Assembly (NCBI GenBank): GCA_900110395.1 | Contig: FODP01000006.1 | Coordinates: 416,821 to 480,820 of the forward strand | DNA from: Rhodospirillales bacterium URHD0017 | GTDB lineage: Bacteria > Pseudomonadota > Alphaproteobacteria > Reyranellales > Reyranellaceae | Direction: 5' to 3' | Length of the DNA: 64,000 bases | Shown: positions 18,567 to 26,568 of the stretch, piece by piece | Numbering within the stretch: position 1 is the stretch's first letter | Layout of the letters: the number at the start of each line of letters is the position of its first letter | The notes under the pieces: generated by a model | The model's database searches: none | Told to the model about the DNA's origin: nothing | Seen by the model: only the letters and a program-made list of their open reading frames with translations | Position numbers and translations under genes: made by a program

Positions 18567-19421
18567 ATGATGCGCACATCCCCTGCAGCGGCCTCGGCCG
18601 CCCTTCCCCCGCAGCCTGACATGTTCGGCCCCATGCTGCGCACCTGGCGGCGGCGCCGCGGCGCCAGCCAGCTCGCGCTGGCCCTGCAGTCGGGCGTCTC
18701 GCAGCGCCATGTCAGCTTCCTCGAATCGGGCCGTGCCCGTCCCAGCCGCGAGATGGTGGTCCAGCTCTCCACCGCGCTCGACGTGCCGCTGCGCCAGCGC
18801 AACGCCATGCTGCTGGCCGCGGGCTTCGCGCCGGCCTATCGCGAGAGCAATCTCGCCGCGCCCGAGCTCCTGCCGGTGCGCAAGGCGATCGACCACATGC
18901 TCCGGCAGCAGGAGCCCTACCCCGCCATCGTGATCGACCGGCTGTGGAACTTCATCCAGGGCAACGAGGCGGCGACCGCCTTCACGGTGTTCCTGTTCGA
19001 GGGTCCGCCGCCGGCGCCGCCGCCAGGCAAGCCGCCCAACGTCCTGCACTGGCTGCTCGACCCCAAGGCGCTGCGCAGCAAGATCTCCAACTGGGAGGAA
19101 GTGGCGCGCTATCTCGTGTCGACGACCTACGCCGAGATCCTGGCCGACGGCGGCGAGCCCAAGGCGCTGGCCTTCATCGAGGAGATCATGCGCTTCCCCG
19201 ACGTGCCGGCCTCGTTCCGCAAGCTGCGCTTCGAGGAACGGCCGCCGCCGGTGCTGACAGTCGACTATCTGGTGGGCGGCAAGGCGCTGTCGGTGTTCAC
19301 CACCATCGCCACGCTGGGCACGCCGCAGGACATCACCCTGCAGGAAGTGCGCATAGAGTGCTTCTTCCCGGCCGACGACCGCAGCGACGCCCTGTTCAAG
19401 AGCCTGGCCGCCAAGCGCTAG
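18567..19421 (+). CDS. XRE-family regulator with MmyB-like ligand-binding domain
   Basis: A 284-residue regulator. An N-terminal Cro/C1-type HTH (LRTWRRRRGASQLALAL, VSQRHVSFLESGRARPSREM) is followed by RNAMLLAAGFAPAYRES and a C-terminal domain typical of MmyB-like transcription regulators, which are thought to bind a small hydrophobic ligand. These regulators usually control an adjacent oxidoreductase gene. Here the neighbours are the divergent small membrane protein and the catalase-like gene 54 bp downstream. The ligand is unknown. Confidence 0.92.
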   Translation: MMRTSPAAASAALPPQPDMFGPMLRTWRRRRGASQLALALQSGVSQRHVSFLESGRARPSREMVVQLSTALDVPLRQRNAMLLAAGFAPAYRESNLAAPELLPVRKAIDHMLRQQEPYPAIVIDRLWNFIQGNEAATAFTVFLFEGPPPAPPPGKPPNVLHWLLDPKALRSKISNWEEVARYLVSTTYAEILADGGEPKALAFIEEIMRFPDVPASFRKLRFEERPPPVLTVDYLVGGKALSVFTTIATLGTPQDITLQEVRIECFFPADDRSDALFKSLAAKR

Positions 19422-19475
19422 CCGCTGGTCCGCGCCCCAGCTACCGGCGTACAACGGAGGCAGCGGGGGACGGAG

Positions 19476-20447
19476 ATGACGCAACCGAGCACCGAGTGGC
19501 GCGAGCACGTCGCGCCCGACGAGGCCGCGCATCTGGTGCGTGTCGCCAAGGTCATTGGCGAACTGCAGCGCGCCAGATCGAGGAAATTCGGCCGGGGACG
19601 CGCCCTGCATCGCAAGCAGCTTCTCGCCGCGATCGGCACGCTGGAGGTGCTCGACGGCCTGCCCGATCATGCCCGGCACGGCCTGTTCGCCCGGCCCGGC
19701 CGCCATCGTGCGCTGGTGCGCTTGTCGAACGGCGGGCCCGAGGTGCAGGCCAACCGGGTGCCCGACATCCGCGGCTTTGCCCTGAAGGTGCTCGACGTCT
19801 CGGGCGAAGCGACGTTCGGCGGCACGGCCGACCACCAGGACTTCCTGATGATCAACCAGGACCGCGCACCGCTGACCAACAGCCGCGAATTCATCGATTT
19901 CATGGAAGCCGCGACCCCAGGCCCCGTGTCCGGTGTCCTGCATCTCTTCAAGGCGCATGGGCTGGCAGGCCGTCTCGGCCGCCTGCGCGAGTTGTTCGGC
20001 ATGCTGAACAGGAAGTTCAACGGCTTCGCCGCCGAGCGCTTCAACACGGTGGCGCCGATCTGTTGCGGCCCTTATGCGGTGCGCGTGCGCCTGGCGCCTG
20101 CCGGCAGTCCCCCGCCGGGCGGGCGGGCCAAGGACATCGTCGCCGACATGCGCGAGCGGCTGGCTGTGGGCAGCCTGACCTACAACCTCGAACTGCAGTT
20201 CTTCGTCGACGAGGCGACGACGCCCATCGAGGACACGTCCGTGGCTTGGCCCGATGCCGAAACGCCGATCGTGGTGGCCGCTCGCCTCATCCTGCCGCAG
20301 CAGGGCGTCGATGCCGCGGCGGCCGACGCCGAGGCCGCGCGCTTCGACCCGTGGGGCGGGCTTGCCGCCCACCGCCCGCTGGGCGAGGTCATGCGGGCGC
20401 GCAAGGTCGCCTACTTCGAGAGCCAGAAGGGCCGCGACGCGGCCTGA
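19476..20447 (+). CDS. Catalase-related heme protein (y4iL-like)
   Basis: A 323-residue protein of the catalase superfamily, shorter than true catalases. The N-terminal RGRALHRKQ resembles the distal-His region. RALVRLSNGGPEVQANRVPDIRG is the conserved strand set, split here as RALVRLSNG and PDIRGFALKVL, followed by HQDFLMINQ. Similar minimal catalase-like proteins may act as peroxidases or on lipid hydroperoxides. The usual proximal heme-Tyr motif is not clear to me. The start at 19476 follows a GGAG. The gene is downstream of, and colinear with, the MmyB-like regulator. Confidence 0.82.
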   Translation: MTQPSTEWREHVAPDEAAHLVRVAKVIGELQRARSRKFGRGRALHRKQLLAAIGTLEVLDGLPDHARHGLFARPGRHRALVRLSNGGPEVQANRVPDIRGFALKVLDVSGEATFGGTADHQDFLMINQDRAPLTNSREFIDFMEAATPGPVSGVLHLFKAHGLAGRLGRLRELFGMLNRKFNGFAAERFNTVAPICCGPYAVRVRLAPAGSPPPGGRAKDIVADMRERLAVGSLTYNLELQFFVDEATTPIEDTSVAWPDAETPIVVAARLILPQQGVDAAAADAEAARFDPWGGLAAHRPLGEVMRARKVAYFESQKGRDAA

Positions 20448-21458
20448 TCAGCTGAGATTGTCGACGTCGTTGCGCAACTCCCGGCCCGCGCGGAAACGCG
20501 CCAGGTTGTCGAGGAAGATGTCGAAGATCGCCTCGTTCTGGCCCAGCGAATGGCTGGCCGTGTGCGGCGAGATCAGCACGTTGGGCATGTCCCACAGAGG
20601 CGAGCCGGGATCGAGCGGCTCGCGCTCGAACACGTCGAGATAGGCGCCGGCCAGCCGGCCGATCTGCAGGGCTTCGATCACGTCCTTCTCGACCGCGATC
20701 TCGCCGCGCGAGACGTTGATGAAATGCGAGCCCATGGGCATCGCCGCGAACGCCGCCGCGTTGGCGATGCCGCGCGTCACTGCCGAGGCCGGGCAACACA
20801 GGATCAGCCAATCCGCCTTGGGCATGACTTCCGGCAATTGGCCATAGGCAATGGTCCGATCGCAGGGCGCGACCGGCTCGGCGGTGCGGCGGACGCCGAT
20901 CACGCCCATGCCCAGCATCTTCACGAGCGCGGCGATGTTCCGGCCGATCGGGCCCATGCCGACGACCACCGCGCACTGGCCTTTCAGGTCACGCGGCGAG
21001 CGCTCGCCGATACGCGGCTCCCAGGCATGGCGGCGCTGCGCATCGGCCAGCAACGGGAAGCGCCGGTTGACGGCGATCACCGCCCCAAGGACGCTGTGCG
21101 ACACCGTCACGGCCGTGGCGCCCGAAGCGGTCGTCACCTTCACGCCGCGGTCGCGCAGCTCGCGATAGATCGGTCGCTCGGCGCCGGCCGGATGGATCTG
21201 CAGCCAGCGCAGCTTCGGCGACTTGCGCAGCACCGCTTCGAAGCCGCGCAGCTCCGGCGTCTGGTTGCCCTTGCTCGACCGGCCGGTGACCTCGCGGGTC
21301 ATGAAGGCGATGTCGATTGCCGAGGGACCGTCGGCGGCCAAGGCGTCTTCCGCCGTCACCAACGACAGGTCGGCGTCTGCCGCCTCGATGCGCGCACCCC
21401 AGGTGCGCAGGGCGAAGTCGGAGAGCAGCAGCTTCAATGGTTGCGACGGTTCAGTCAT
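20448..21458 (-). CDS. D-2-hydroxyacid dehydrogenase family protein
   Basis: A 336-residue NAD(P)-dependent D-isomer 2-hydroxyacid dehydrogenase. The Rossmann motif is VVGMGPIGRNIAALVKMLGM, and FINVSRGEIAVEKDVI and YLDVFEREPLDPGSPLWDMPNV are the usual downstream blocks. The catalytic His appears in LISPHTASHS. The substrate cannot be read from the sequence. The ATG at 21458 matches the family N-terminus, whereas the longer open frame runs through hyfI in another frame. It lies just downstream of the hydrogenase-like operon (59 bp) and is convergent with the catalase-like gene, with no gap between the stops. Confidence 0.92.
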   Translation of the reverse strand: MTEPSQPLKLLLSDFALRTWGARIEAADADLSLVTAEDALAADGPSAIDIAFMTREVTGRSSKGNQTPELRGFEAVLRKSPKLRWLQIHPAGAERPIYRELRDRGVKVTTASGATAVTVSHSVLGAVIAVNRRFPLLADAQRRHAWEPRIGERSPRDLKGQCAVVVGMGPIGRNIAALVKMLGMGVIGVRRTAEPVAPCDRTIAYGQLPEVMPKADWLILCCPASAVTRGIANAAAFAAMPMGSHFINVSRGEIAVEKDVIEALQIGRLAGAYLDVFEREPLDPGSPLWDMPNVLISPHTASHSLGQNEAIFDIFLDNLARFRAGRELRNDVDNLS

Positions 21459-21517
21459 GCCTCGTCGCACTATACGCAATCGGCGCGCCAATCTGGAACC
21501 GCCCGTACCGGGCCCGG

Positions 21518-22033
21518 CTAGGCCTGCGCCTCGATCAGGGCCAGAAGAGCCTTCACGATGTCGAGCGGCCGAGGCGGACATCCCGGCACGTGCAGGTCGA
21601 CCGGCAGGATTTCGGCCAGCGGCCCGACCACGGCGGGGGAGCCGGCGAAGACGCCGCAATTCGTCGCGCAATCGCCCAGCGCCACGACCCATTTGGGCTC
21701 CGGAGCCGCGTTGTAGGTGCGCAGCAGCGCCTCGCGCATGTTCCAGGTGACCGGTCCGGTGACGAGCAGCACGTCGGCATGGCGGGGCGACGCCACGAAT
21801 TTCAGGCCGAAACGCTCGACGTCGTAAACCGGATTGTTGATGGCGTGGATCTCGAGCTCGCAGCCGTTGCACGACCCTGCATCGATCTCCCGGATGGCAA
21901 GCGAGCGGCCCAACCGCTGGCGGGCGCGCTCGCCGAGTGCGCGAGCGACTTCCTCCAGCGCCGTCGCTGCTGGAGCGGGCGGGGTGATGGTGGCCTTGCC
22001 CTTGCGCAGGGCGTCGAGCAGGAACGATCTCAT
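21518..22033 (-). CDS. Hydrogenase-4/complex I-like small Fe-S subunit (HyfI/NuoB-like)
   Basis: A 171-residue NuoB/HyfI-type subunit. All four cysteines for an N2-like 4Fe-4S cluster are visible: the CNGCE pair, GDCATNCG and VPGCPPRP. It should pass electrons within the peripheral arm of the membrane complex encoded upstream. It is the last gene of a six-gene operon and overlaps the large-subunit gene by 4 bp. The length is close to that of HyfI and HycG core domains, without extra ferredoxin modules. Confidence 0.88.
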   Translation of the reverse strand: MRSFLLDALRKGKATITPPAPAATALEEVARALGERARQRLGRSLAIREIDAGSCNGCELEIHAINNPVYDVERFGLKFVASPRHADVLLVTGPVTWNMREALLRTYNAAPEPKWVVALGDCATNCGVFAGSPAVVGPLAEILPVDLHVPGCPPRPLDIVKALLALIEAQA

Positions 22034-23514
22034 AGATCGTGACCCGAGTAGGAGCAGTTGAACGATTTGTTGCAAAGCGGGAAGTCGGCGACGATGTTGC
22101 CCTCGACCGCGGCCTCCAGGAGCGGCCACTGGAACCAGCTCGCGTCGCGCGCATGGACATGCGCAAGCCGACCATCCGGGGCCAAACGAACGCTCACGAA
22201 GACATCGCCGCGGAAGGCCTCGACAAGCGCCGCACCCTCGCCCGACATGACGGCCGGGCGATCGGTCCTGATCTCGCCCGGTGCGAGCCGACCCAGGAGC
22301 TGGGCAAGGATCCGGAAGCTCTCGCTGATCTCGTCCATGCGCACCAGCAGACGCGCGTCGACGTCGCCCGCAGTCCGCGTCTTGATATCGAAGTCCACCC
22401 CGTCGTAGGGCGCATAGGGAAAGCTCTTGCGTGCATCGAAGGCGCGGCCGCAAGCGCGGCCGACGAAACCGCCGGCTGCGTACTGGCGAACGAGTTCGGG
22501 CGAAACGATGCCGGTCGTGACCGTACGATCCTGCAGCGACGGCAGCGAATCGTAGACCCGCAGGATCTCGGCGCGCGTCTCCTCGAACCGCGTCAGCAGG
22601 CCGCGGATCCTGCCGACCCCTTCGGGCGACAGATCGACCGACACACCGCCCGGCACCACGCGATCCATCATCAGGCGATGGCCGAAGCAGGCGTCGGCCA
22701 CGGACAGCACATCCTCGCGCTGCAGGGTGCAGCGGGCGTGGATGGTGAGCACGCTGGCGTCATTGCAGATCGCGCCGACATCGTTGATGTGGTGCGACAG
22801 CCGCTCCAGCTCGGCCATGATGCCTCGCAACAGCACGGCGCGCGGCGGCGGCGCCCATGCCAGCGCGGCTTCGACCGCCCGGGCAAAGGCCCAGGCATAG
22901 GCCACCGTGCTGTCGCCCGAGATACGGCCGGCGATTCGCGCGCCACGCTCGACCTCGACGCCCGCCATCAGCCCCTCGACACCCTTGTGCACGTAGCCCA
23001 GCCGCTCCTCGAGCCGCACGACCGTCTCGCCGTTGGCGGTGAATCGGAAATGGCCGGGCTCGATGATGCCGGCATGGACCGGCCCGACCGGTATCTGGTG
23101 CAGCCCCTCGCCTTCGGTCGGCAGGAATTCGTAGCGCGCCGCGCTTTCCCGGCCGGGCCAGCGACCATGATCGAGCCACGGCCGGGGGTCGGGCAGGCCG
23201 ACCGGCCGCACGCCGTAGAGGTCGCGCATGGCGCGCTCCAGACGAAGCGCCGGCAGGTGACGGGCGGCGACCGAGGGATAACGACCGGACTCGGTCTCGA
23301 GCGAGACGATGGCGCGCAGGCCGCGGGGAGCGTCGCTCAGCGCCAGGCGCATGACGCCGTCGTCCGCCCATAATGCGCCGAGGTCGTGCCGGCCCGCGGC
23401 GCAGCCCTCGGCCAGCGCCGCCCAGGTGCCGGCATCGACCGCAAGACGCACGTAGCCGTCCGTTCCGGCCATGCGGCCGCCGATGATGTCGGCCAGGGCC
23501 ACTACCGTACTCAT
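22030..23514 (-). CDS. Hydrogenase large subunit-like protein lacking NiFe ligands (HyfG/NuoCD-like)
   Basis: A 494-residue fusion of a NuoC-like N-terminal domain (about residues 1-130) and a NuoD/HyfG-like domain. Typical segments are PVGPVHAGIIEPGHFRF, RLGYVHKGVEGLM, ELERLSHHINDVGAICND and PYDGVDFD. Catalytic group 4 NiFe hydrogenases hold the metals with two CxxC motifs. At the first position this protein reads RISGDSTVAYA, with no Cys. At the C-terminus it reads FPLCNKSFNCSYSGHDL, where the two Cys are five residues apart. No CxxC occurs anywhere. It is therefore probably a non-hydrogenase member, like the Ehr (energy-converting hydrogenase-related) complexes. Confidence 0.88.
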   Translation of the reverse strand: MSTVVALADIIGGRMAGTDGYVRLAVDAGTWAALAEGCAAGRHDLGALWADDGVMRLALSDAPRGLRAIVSLETESGRYPSVAARHLPALRLERAMRDLYGVRPVGLPDPRPWLDHGRWPGRESAARYEFLPTEGEGLHQIPVGPVHAGIIEPGHFRFTANGETVVRLEERLGYVHKGVEGLMAGVEVERGARIAGRISGDSTVAYAWAFARAVEAALAWAPPPRAVLLRGIMAELERLSHHINDVGAICNDASVLTIHARCTLQREDVLSVADACFGHRLMMDRVVPGGVSVDLSPEGVGRIRGLLTRFEETRAEILRVYDSLPSLQDRTVTTGIVSPELVRQYAAGGFVGRACGRAFDARKSFPYAPYDGVDFDIKTRTAGDVDARLLVRMDEISESFRILAQLLGRLAPGEIRTDRPAVMSGEGAALVEAFRGDVFVSVRLAPDGRLAHVHARDASWFQWPLLEAAVEGNIVADFPLCNKSFNCSYSGHDL

Positions 23515-24947
23515 CCGAGCAGCTCCGCGGCGCGCTGGAACCAGGCGACCAGGGCCGGCGGCAGGAAGATGCCTGCCGCGAGCACCAGCAGCAGATGCAG
23601 GACCAGCGGCACCGACGAGGCGTCGACACGATGCGCCGGCCCCACCGGCTCGCCGAAGATCGTGCCCTGCAGGCGCAGCAACAACGCGCCGAAGCCGATG
23701 AGCAGGCCGAAAGCGGGCAGCAGCGCGAGCCACGGCTCGCGCGCGAAGGTCGTGGTCAGGATCAGGAATTCGCTGGTGAAGACCCCGAACGGCGGCAGGC
23801 CGGCAATGGCGACCACGGCCAGGGCGAAGGCGACGGCGAGGCGCGGATGGGTGACGCTGAGCCCCTGGATGTCGGCGAAGCGCTGGGTGCCCTTGGCCTG
23901 GGCGATATGGCCGACGGCGAAGAAGATGCCGGACTTGGTCAGGCTGTGCATGGCCATGTGCAGGAGGCCGGCGAAGTTGGCGAGCGGACCGCCCATGCCG
24001 AAGGCGAACACGATCAGGCCCATGTGCTCGATCGAGGAGTAGGCGAAGAACCGCTTAATGTCGCGCCGCTGGTAGAGCATGAAAGCGGCGAAGATCAGCG
24101 ACACCAGGCCCATCACGATCATGACCGGCCCGGGATCGAGCGCCGCGGGCTGGCCGGCGACCAGCATCTTGAAGCGCAGCAGCGCATAGAGCGCCACGTT
24201 CAGCAGCAGGCCCGACAGGACGGCGGAGACTGGCGTCGGGCCCTCGGCATGCGCATCCGGCAGCCAGGCGTGCAGGGGCGCCAGGCCGACCTTGGTGCCG
24301 TAGCCGATCAGCAGGAAGATGAAGGCGAGGTCGAGGATCGCCGGGTCCATCTGCGCCGCCGCGGCCTGCAGCAGGCTCCAGGTCATCGCCGGCACACCCT
24401 CGCCCAGCGCCGGCTGGCCGGCGAGATAGATCAGGATGGTGCCGAAGAAGGCGAGCGATATGCCGACGCTGGCCAGGATGAAGTACTTCCATGCCGCCTC
24501 GATCGCCTGCGGCGTGCGATAGAGCCCGACCATCACCACGGTGATCAACGTCGCCAGCTCCAGCCCGACCCACATCACGCCGATGTTGTTGGCGACGAGC
24601 GCGACGTTCATCGATCCCATCATCGCCTGGAACATGGCGTGATAGAACCGCACGAAGCTGGACGACAGCCGGCCGGACTCGATCTCGTGGCCGATGTAGG
24701 AGGCGCTGAACAGCGCGGTCGTGAAGCCGACCAGGGTATTGATGACGATGAAGACGACGTTGAACTCATCGACGATCGCGTATTCGCCGACGACGCCCTC
24801 GCTCACCATCAGCCACAGGCCGGCGGCAAGCGTCGCGGCAGAGGCGAGCACATTGAGGACGGCGCCCACGCGATAGCCCGGGATCGCCACCAGGACCAGC
24901 GCCGCCGCATAGGGCGCCAGCACGACGAGCTGGTAGGCGTGGATCAT
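23511..24947 (-). CDS. Proton-translocating antiporter-like subunit (HyfF/NuoN-like)
   Basis: A 478-residue polytopic membrane protein of the NuoL/M/N and Mrp antiporter family. The conserved transmembrane core includes IGYGTKVGLAPLHAWLPDA and the lysine-bearing RRDIKRFFAYSSIEHMGL. SLTKSGIFFAVGHIAQ and GLPPFGVFTSEFLIL follow. It should form one ion-translocating module of the hydrogenase-4-like complex. Both ends overlap neighbouring genes by 4 bp. Confidence 0.92.
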   Translation of the reverse strand: MIHAYQLVVLAPYAAALVLVAIPGYRVGAVLNVLASAATLAAGLWLMVSEGVVGEYAIVDEFNVVFIVINTLVGFTTALFSASYIGHEIESGRLSSSFVRFYHAMFQAMMGSMNVALVANNIGVMWVGLELATLITVVMVGLYRTPQAIEAAWKYFILASVGISLAFFGTILIYLAGQPALGEGVPAMTWSLLQAAAAQMDPAILDLAFIFLLIGYGTKVGLAPLHAWLPDAHAEGPTPVSAVLSGLLLNVALYALLRFKMLVAGQPAALDPGPVMIVMGLVSLIFAAFMLYQRRDIKRFFAYSSIEHMGLIVFAFGMGGPLANFAGLLHMAMHSLTKSGIFFAVGHIAQAKGTQRFADIQGLSVTHPRLAVAFALAVVAIAGLPPFGVFTSEFLILTTTFAREPWLALLPAFGLLIGFGALLLRLQGTIFGEPVGPAHRVDASSVPLVLHLLLVLAAGIFLPPALVAWFQRAAELLG

Positions 24948-25603
24948 CGGCGATCCCCGCGCATGCGGTCGAGCGCCTCGATGTCGACCGTGTCGAAGCG
25001 CTCGCGAATGCGGAACACGAAGACCGCGAACACGAACAGCGCGATCAGCACCGAGAAGGCGACGCTGACCTCGACCACGAGCGGCATGCCGCGCGCGCCG
25101 GTGGCGGCGAGGATCAGCCCATTCTCCATCGACATGAAGCCCACGACCTGCGTGACGGCGTTGCGCCGCACGATCATCATCAGGAAGCCCAGCAGGATGA
25201 TGGCGAGCGCCAGCGCCAGCTCCTCGCGGGCGTGGCTGGCCGTTCCCGACGCGACCTTGACGACCAGTGCCTGGGCGAGGCCGGTGAGCGCCAGCCCGAC
25301 CAGGAGGGCGGCACCAACTCCCACGACCTTTTCCACCTCGCGATGGATGCCGAGCCGCGTCACCGTGCGGCGGAGCGCCACCGGAATGACGATGCCCTTC
25401 AACGTGAAGGCGATCAGCGCCGTGATGAACAGGTCCGGCCGGTTGCTCGACCAGGCCGCCCAGGCAACGGCGAGTGCGAGAACGATCGATTGGGCGGCAA
25501 AGGCATTGAGGACGGCGGCGATGCGCTGCTGGTAGAGCAGCGCGAAGCTGGTCACCAGCATGACGCCTGAAAGCAGGTGGGAGATCTCGTAGGCTTGGTT
25601 CAC
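24944..25603 (-). CDS. Hydrogenase-4 component E-like subunit (HyfE/NuoK-like)
   Basis: A 219-residue membrane protein whose C-terminal half resembles HyfE and NuoK (ELALALAIILLGFLMMIVRR, VVGFMSMENGLILAATG). The conserved Glu in MSMENG corresponds to the proton-channel Glu of NuoK. The start is a GTG at 25603 overlapping the upstream stop (GTGA). The N-terminal half adds about three membrane segments, as in HyfE. Confidence 0.9.
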   Translation of the reverse strand: MNQAYEISHLLSGVMLVTSFALLYQQRIAAVLNAFAAQSIVLALAVAWAAWSSNRPDLFITALIAFTLKGIVIPVALRRTVTRLGIHREVEKVVGVGAALLVGLALTGLAQALVVKVASGTASHAREELALALAIILLGFLMMIVRRNAVTQVVGFMSMENGLILAATGARGMPLVVEVSVAFSVLIALFVFAVFVFRIRERFDTVDIEALDRMRGDRR

Positions 25604-26568
25604 GCGAACACCCCGCGCGTCAGGAACGCCAGCAGGATGGCGAGAAAGCCGAACACGAAGGCGATGCCGACAAAGTCGGGAAGGCGGAAGACCCGCATCT
25701 TGGCGATGCTGACCTCCCACAGGCCAAGCAGCGCGGCGCCGAACAGCAGCTTGGCCGTCCACGCCGCGAGGCCGATCAGCCAGCCCGTCACACCTGCGCT
25801 GGCCGGGGCCATGCCGAACGGCGCGAACAGGCAGATCAGCAGGGAGATGTAGAGAACCAGCTTGAGATGGCTCGCTGCCTCGATCAGCGCCAGATGGCGC
25901 CCGGAATACTCCAGCACCATGGCCTCGTGGACCATGGTGAGCTCGAGGTGCGTTGCCGGATTGTCGACCGGAATGCGGGCATTCTCGGCCAGCGCCACGA
26001 TGACCAGCGCCACCAGGGACAGCGCCAGCGACACGCGCACGGCGAACGGCTCGGCAAGGAAGAAGTCGGCCACGCCGGCCAGGCGGGTCGTGCCGGCGGC
26101 GATGGCGAGCGTCAGCACGATCAGCATCATGGCGGGCTCGGCCAGCGTGGCGATCATCATCTCGCGAGACGAGCCGATGCCGCCGAAGCTGGTGCCGACA
26201 TCCATGCCGGCCAGGGCCAGCAGCGCGCGCGCCGCACCCAGCAGCGCCACCAGCGCCACGACGTCAGCCGCCCAGTTGAACATCAGGCCCGAGGCGAAGC
26301 TCGGCACCAGGGCGGCAGCCACCCAGGTCAAGGCGAAGATCAGGTAGGGTGCCGAACGGAACAGCCAGGAGGCGCTCTCAGCGATCACCGATTCCTTACG
26401 CAGCAGCTTGGCCAAGTCGAAATAGCCTTGCAGCAGCGGCGGGCCCTGGCGGCGCATCAGCCGCGCCTTGACCCGGCGCACGACGCCGACGGCGAGCGGT
26501 GCGATCAGCAGCACGAAGGTCATCTGGGCGCCTTGCGCCAGGAACTGCACGAGGAGGTCGCCGGTCAT
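25600..26568 (-). CDS. Membrane subunit HyfC/HycD-like (NuoH family)
   Basis: A 322-residue NuoH/HyfC/HycD-family protein, which anchors the peripheral arm and links redox chemistry to ion movement. Family features are GPPLLQGYFDLAKLLRKES near residue 45, ENARIPVDNPATHLELTMVH (the loop facing the quinone-like cavity), and KLLFGAALLGLWEVSIAKMR. The ATG overlaps the hyfB-like stop (ATGA). Apart from normal length it shows no defects, so the membrane arm appears functional even though the large subunit lacks NiFe ligands. Confidence 0.92.
   Translation of the reverse strand: MTGDLLVQFLAQGAQMTFVLLIAPLAVGVVRRVKARLMRRQGPPLLQGYFDLAKLLRKESVIAESASWLFRSAPYLIFALTWVAAALVPSFASGLMFNWAADVVALVALLGAARALLALAGMDVGTSFGGIGSSREMMIATLAEPAMMLIVLTLAIAAGTTRLAGVADFFLAEPFAVRVSLALSLVALVIVALAENARIPVDNPATHLELTMVHEAMVLEYSGRHLALIEAASHLKLVLYISLLICLFAPFGMAPASAGVTGWLIGLAAWTAKLLFGAALLGLWEVSIAKMRVFRLPDFVGIAFVFGFLAILLAFLTRGVFA

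Noticed and set aside
21459..22175. Fusion of the 2-hydroxyacid dehydrogenase to an upstream domain in the open frame
   Set aside because: The upstream part overlaps the HyfI-like gene in another frame and has no domain; the ATG at 21458 fits the family start.
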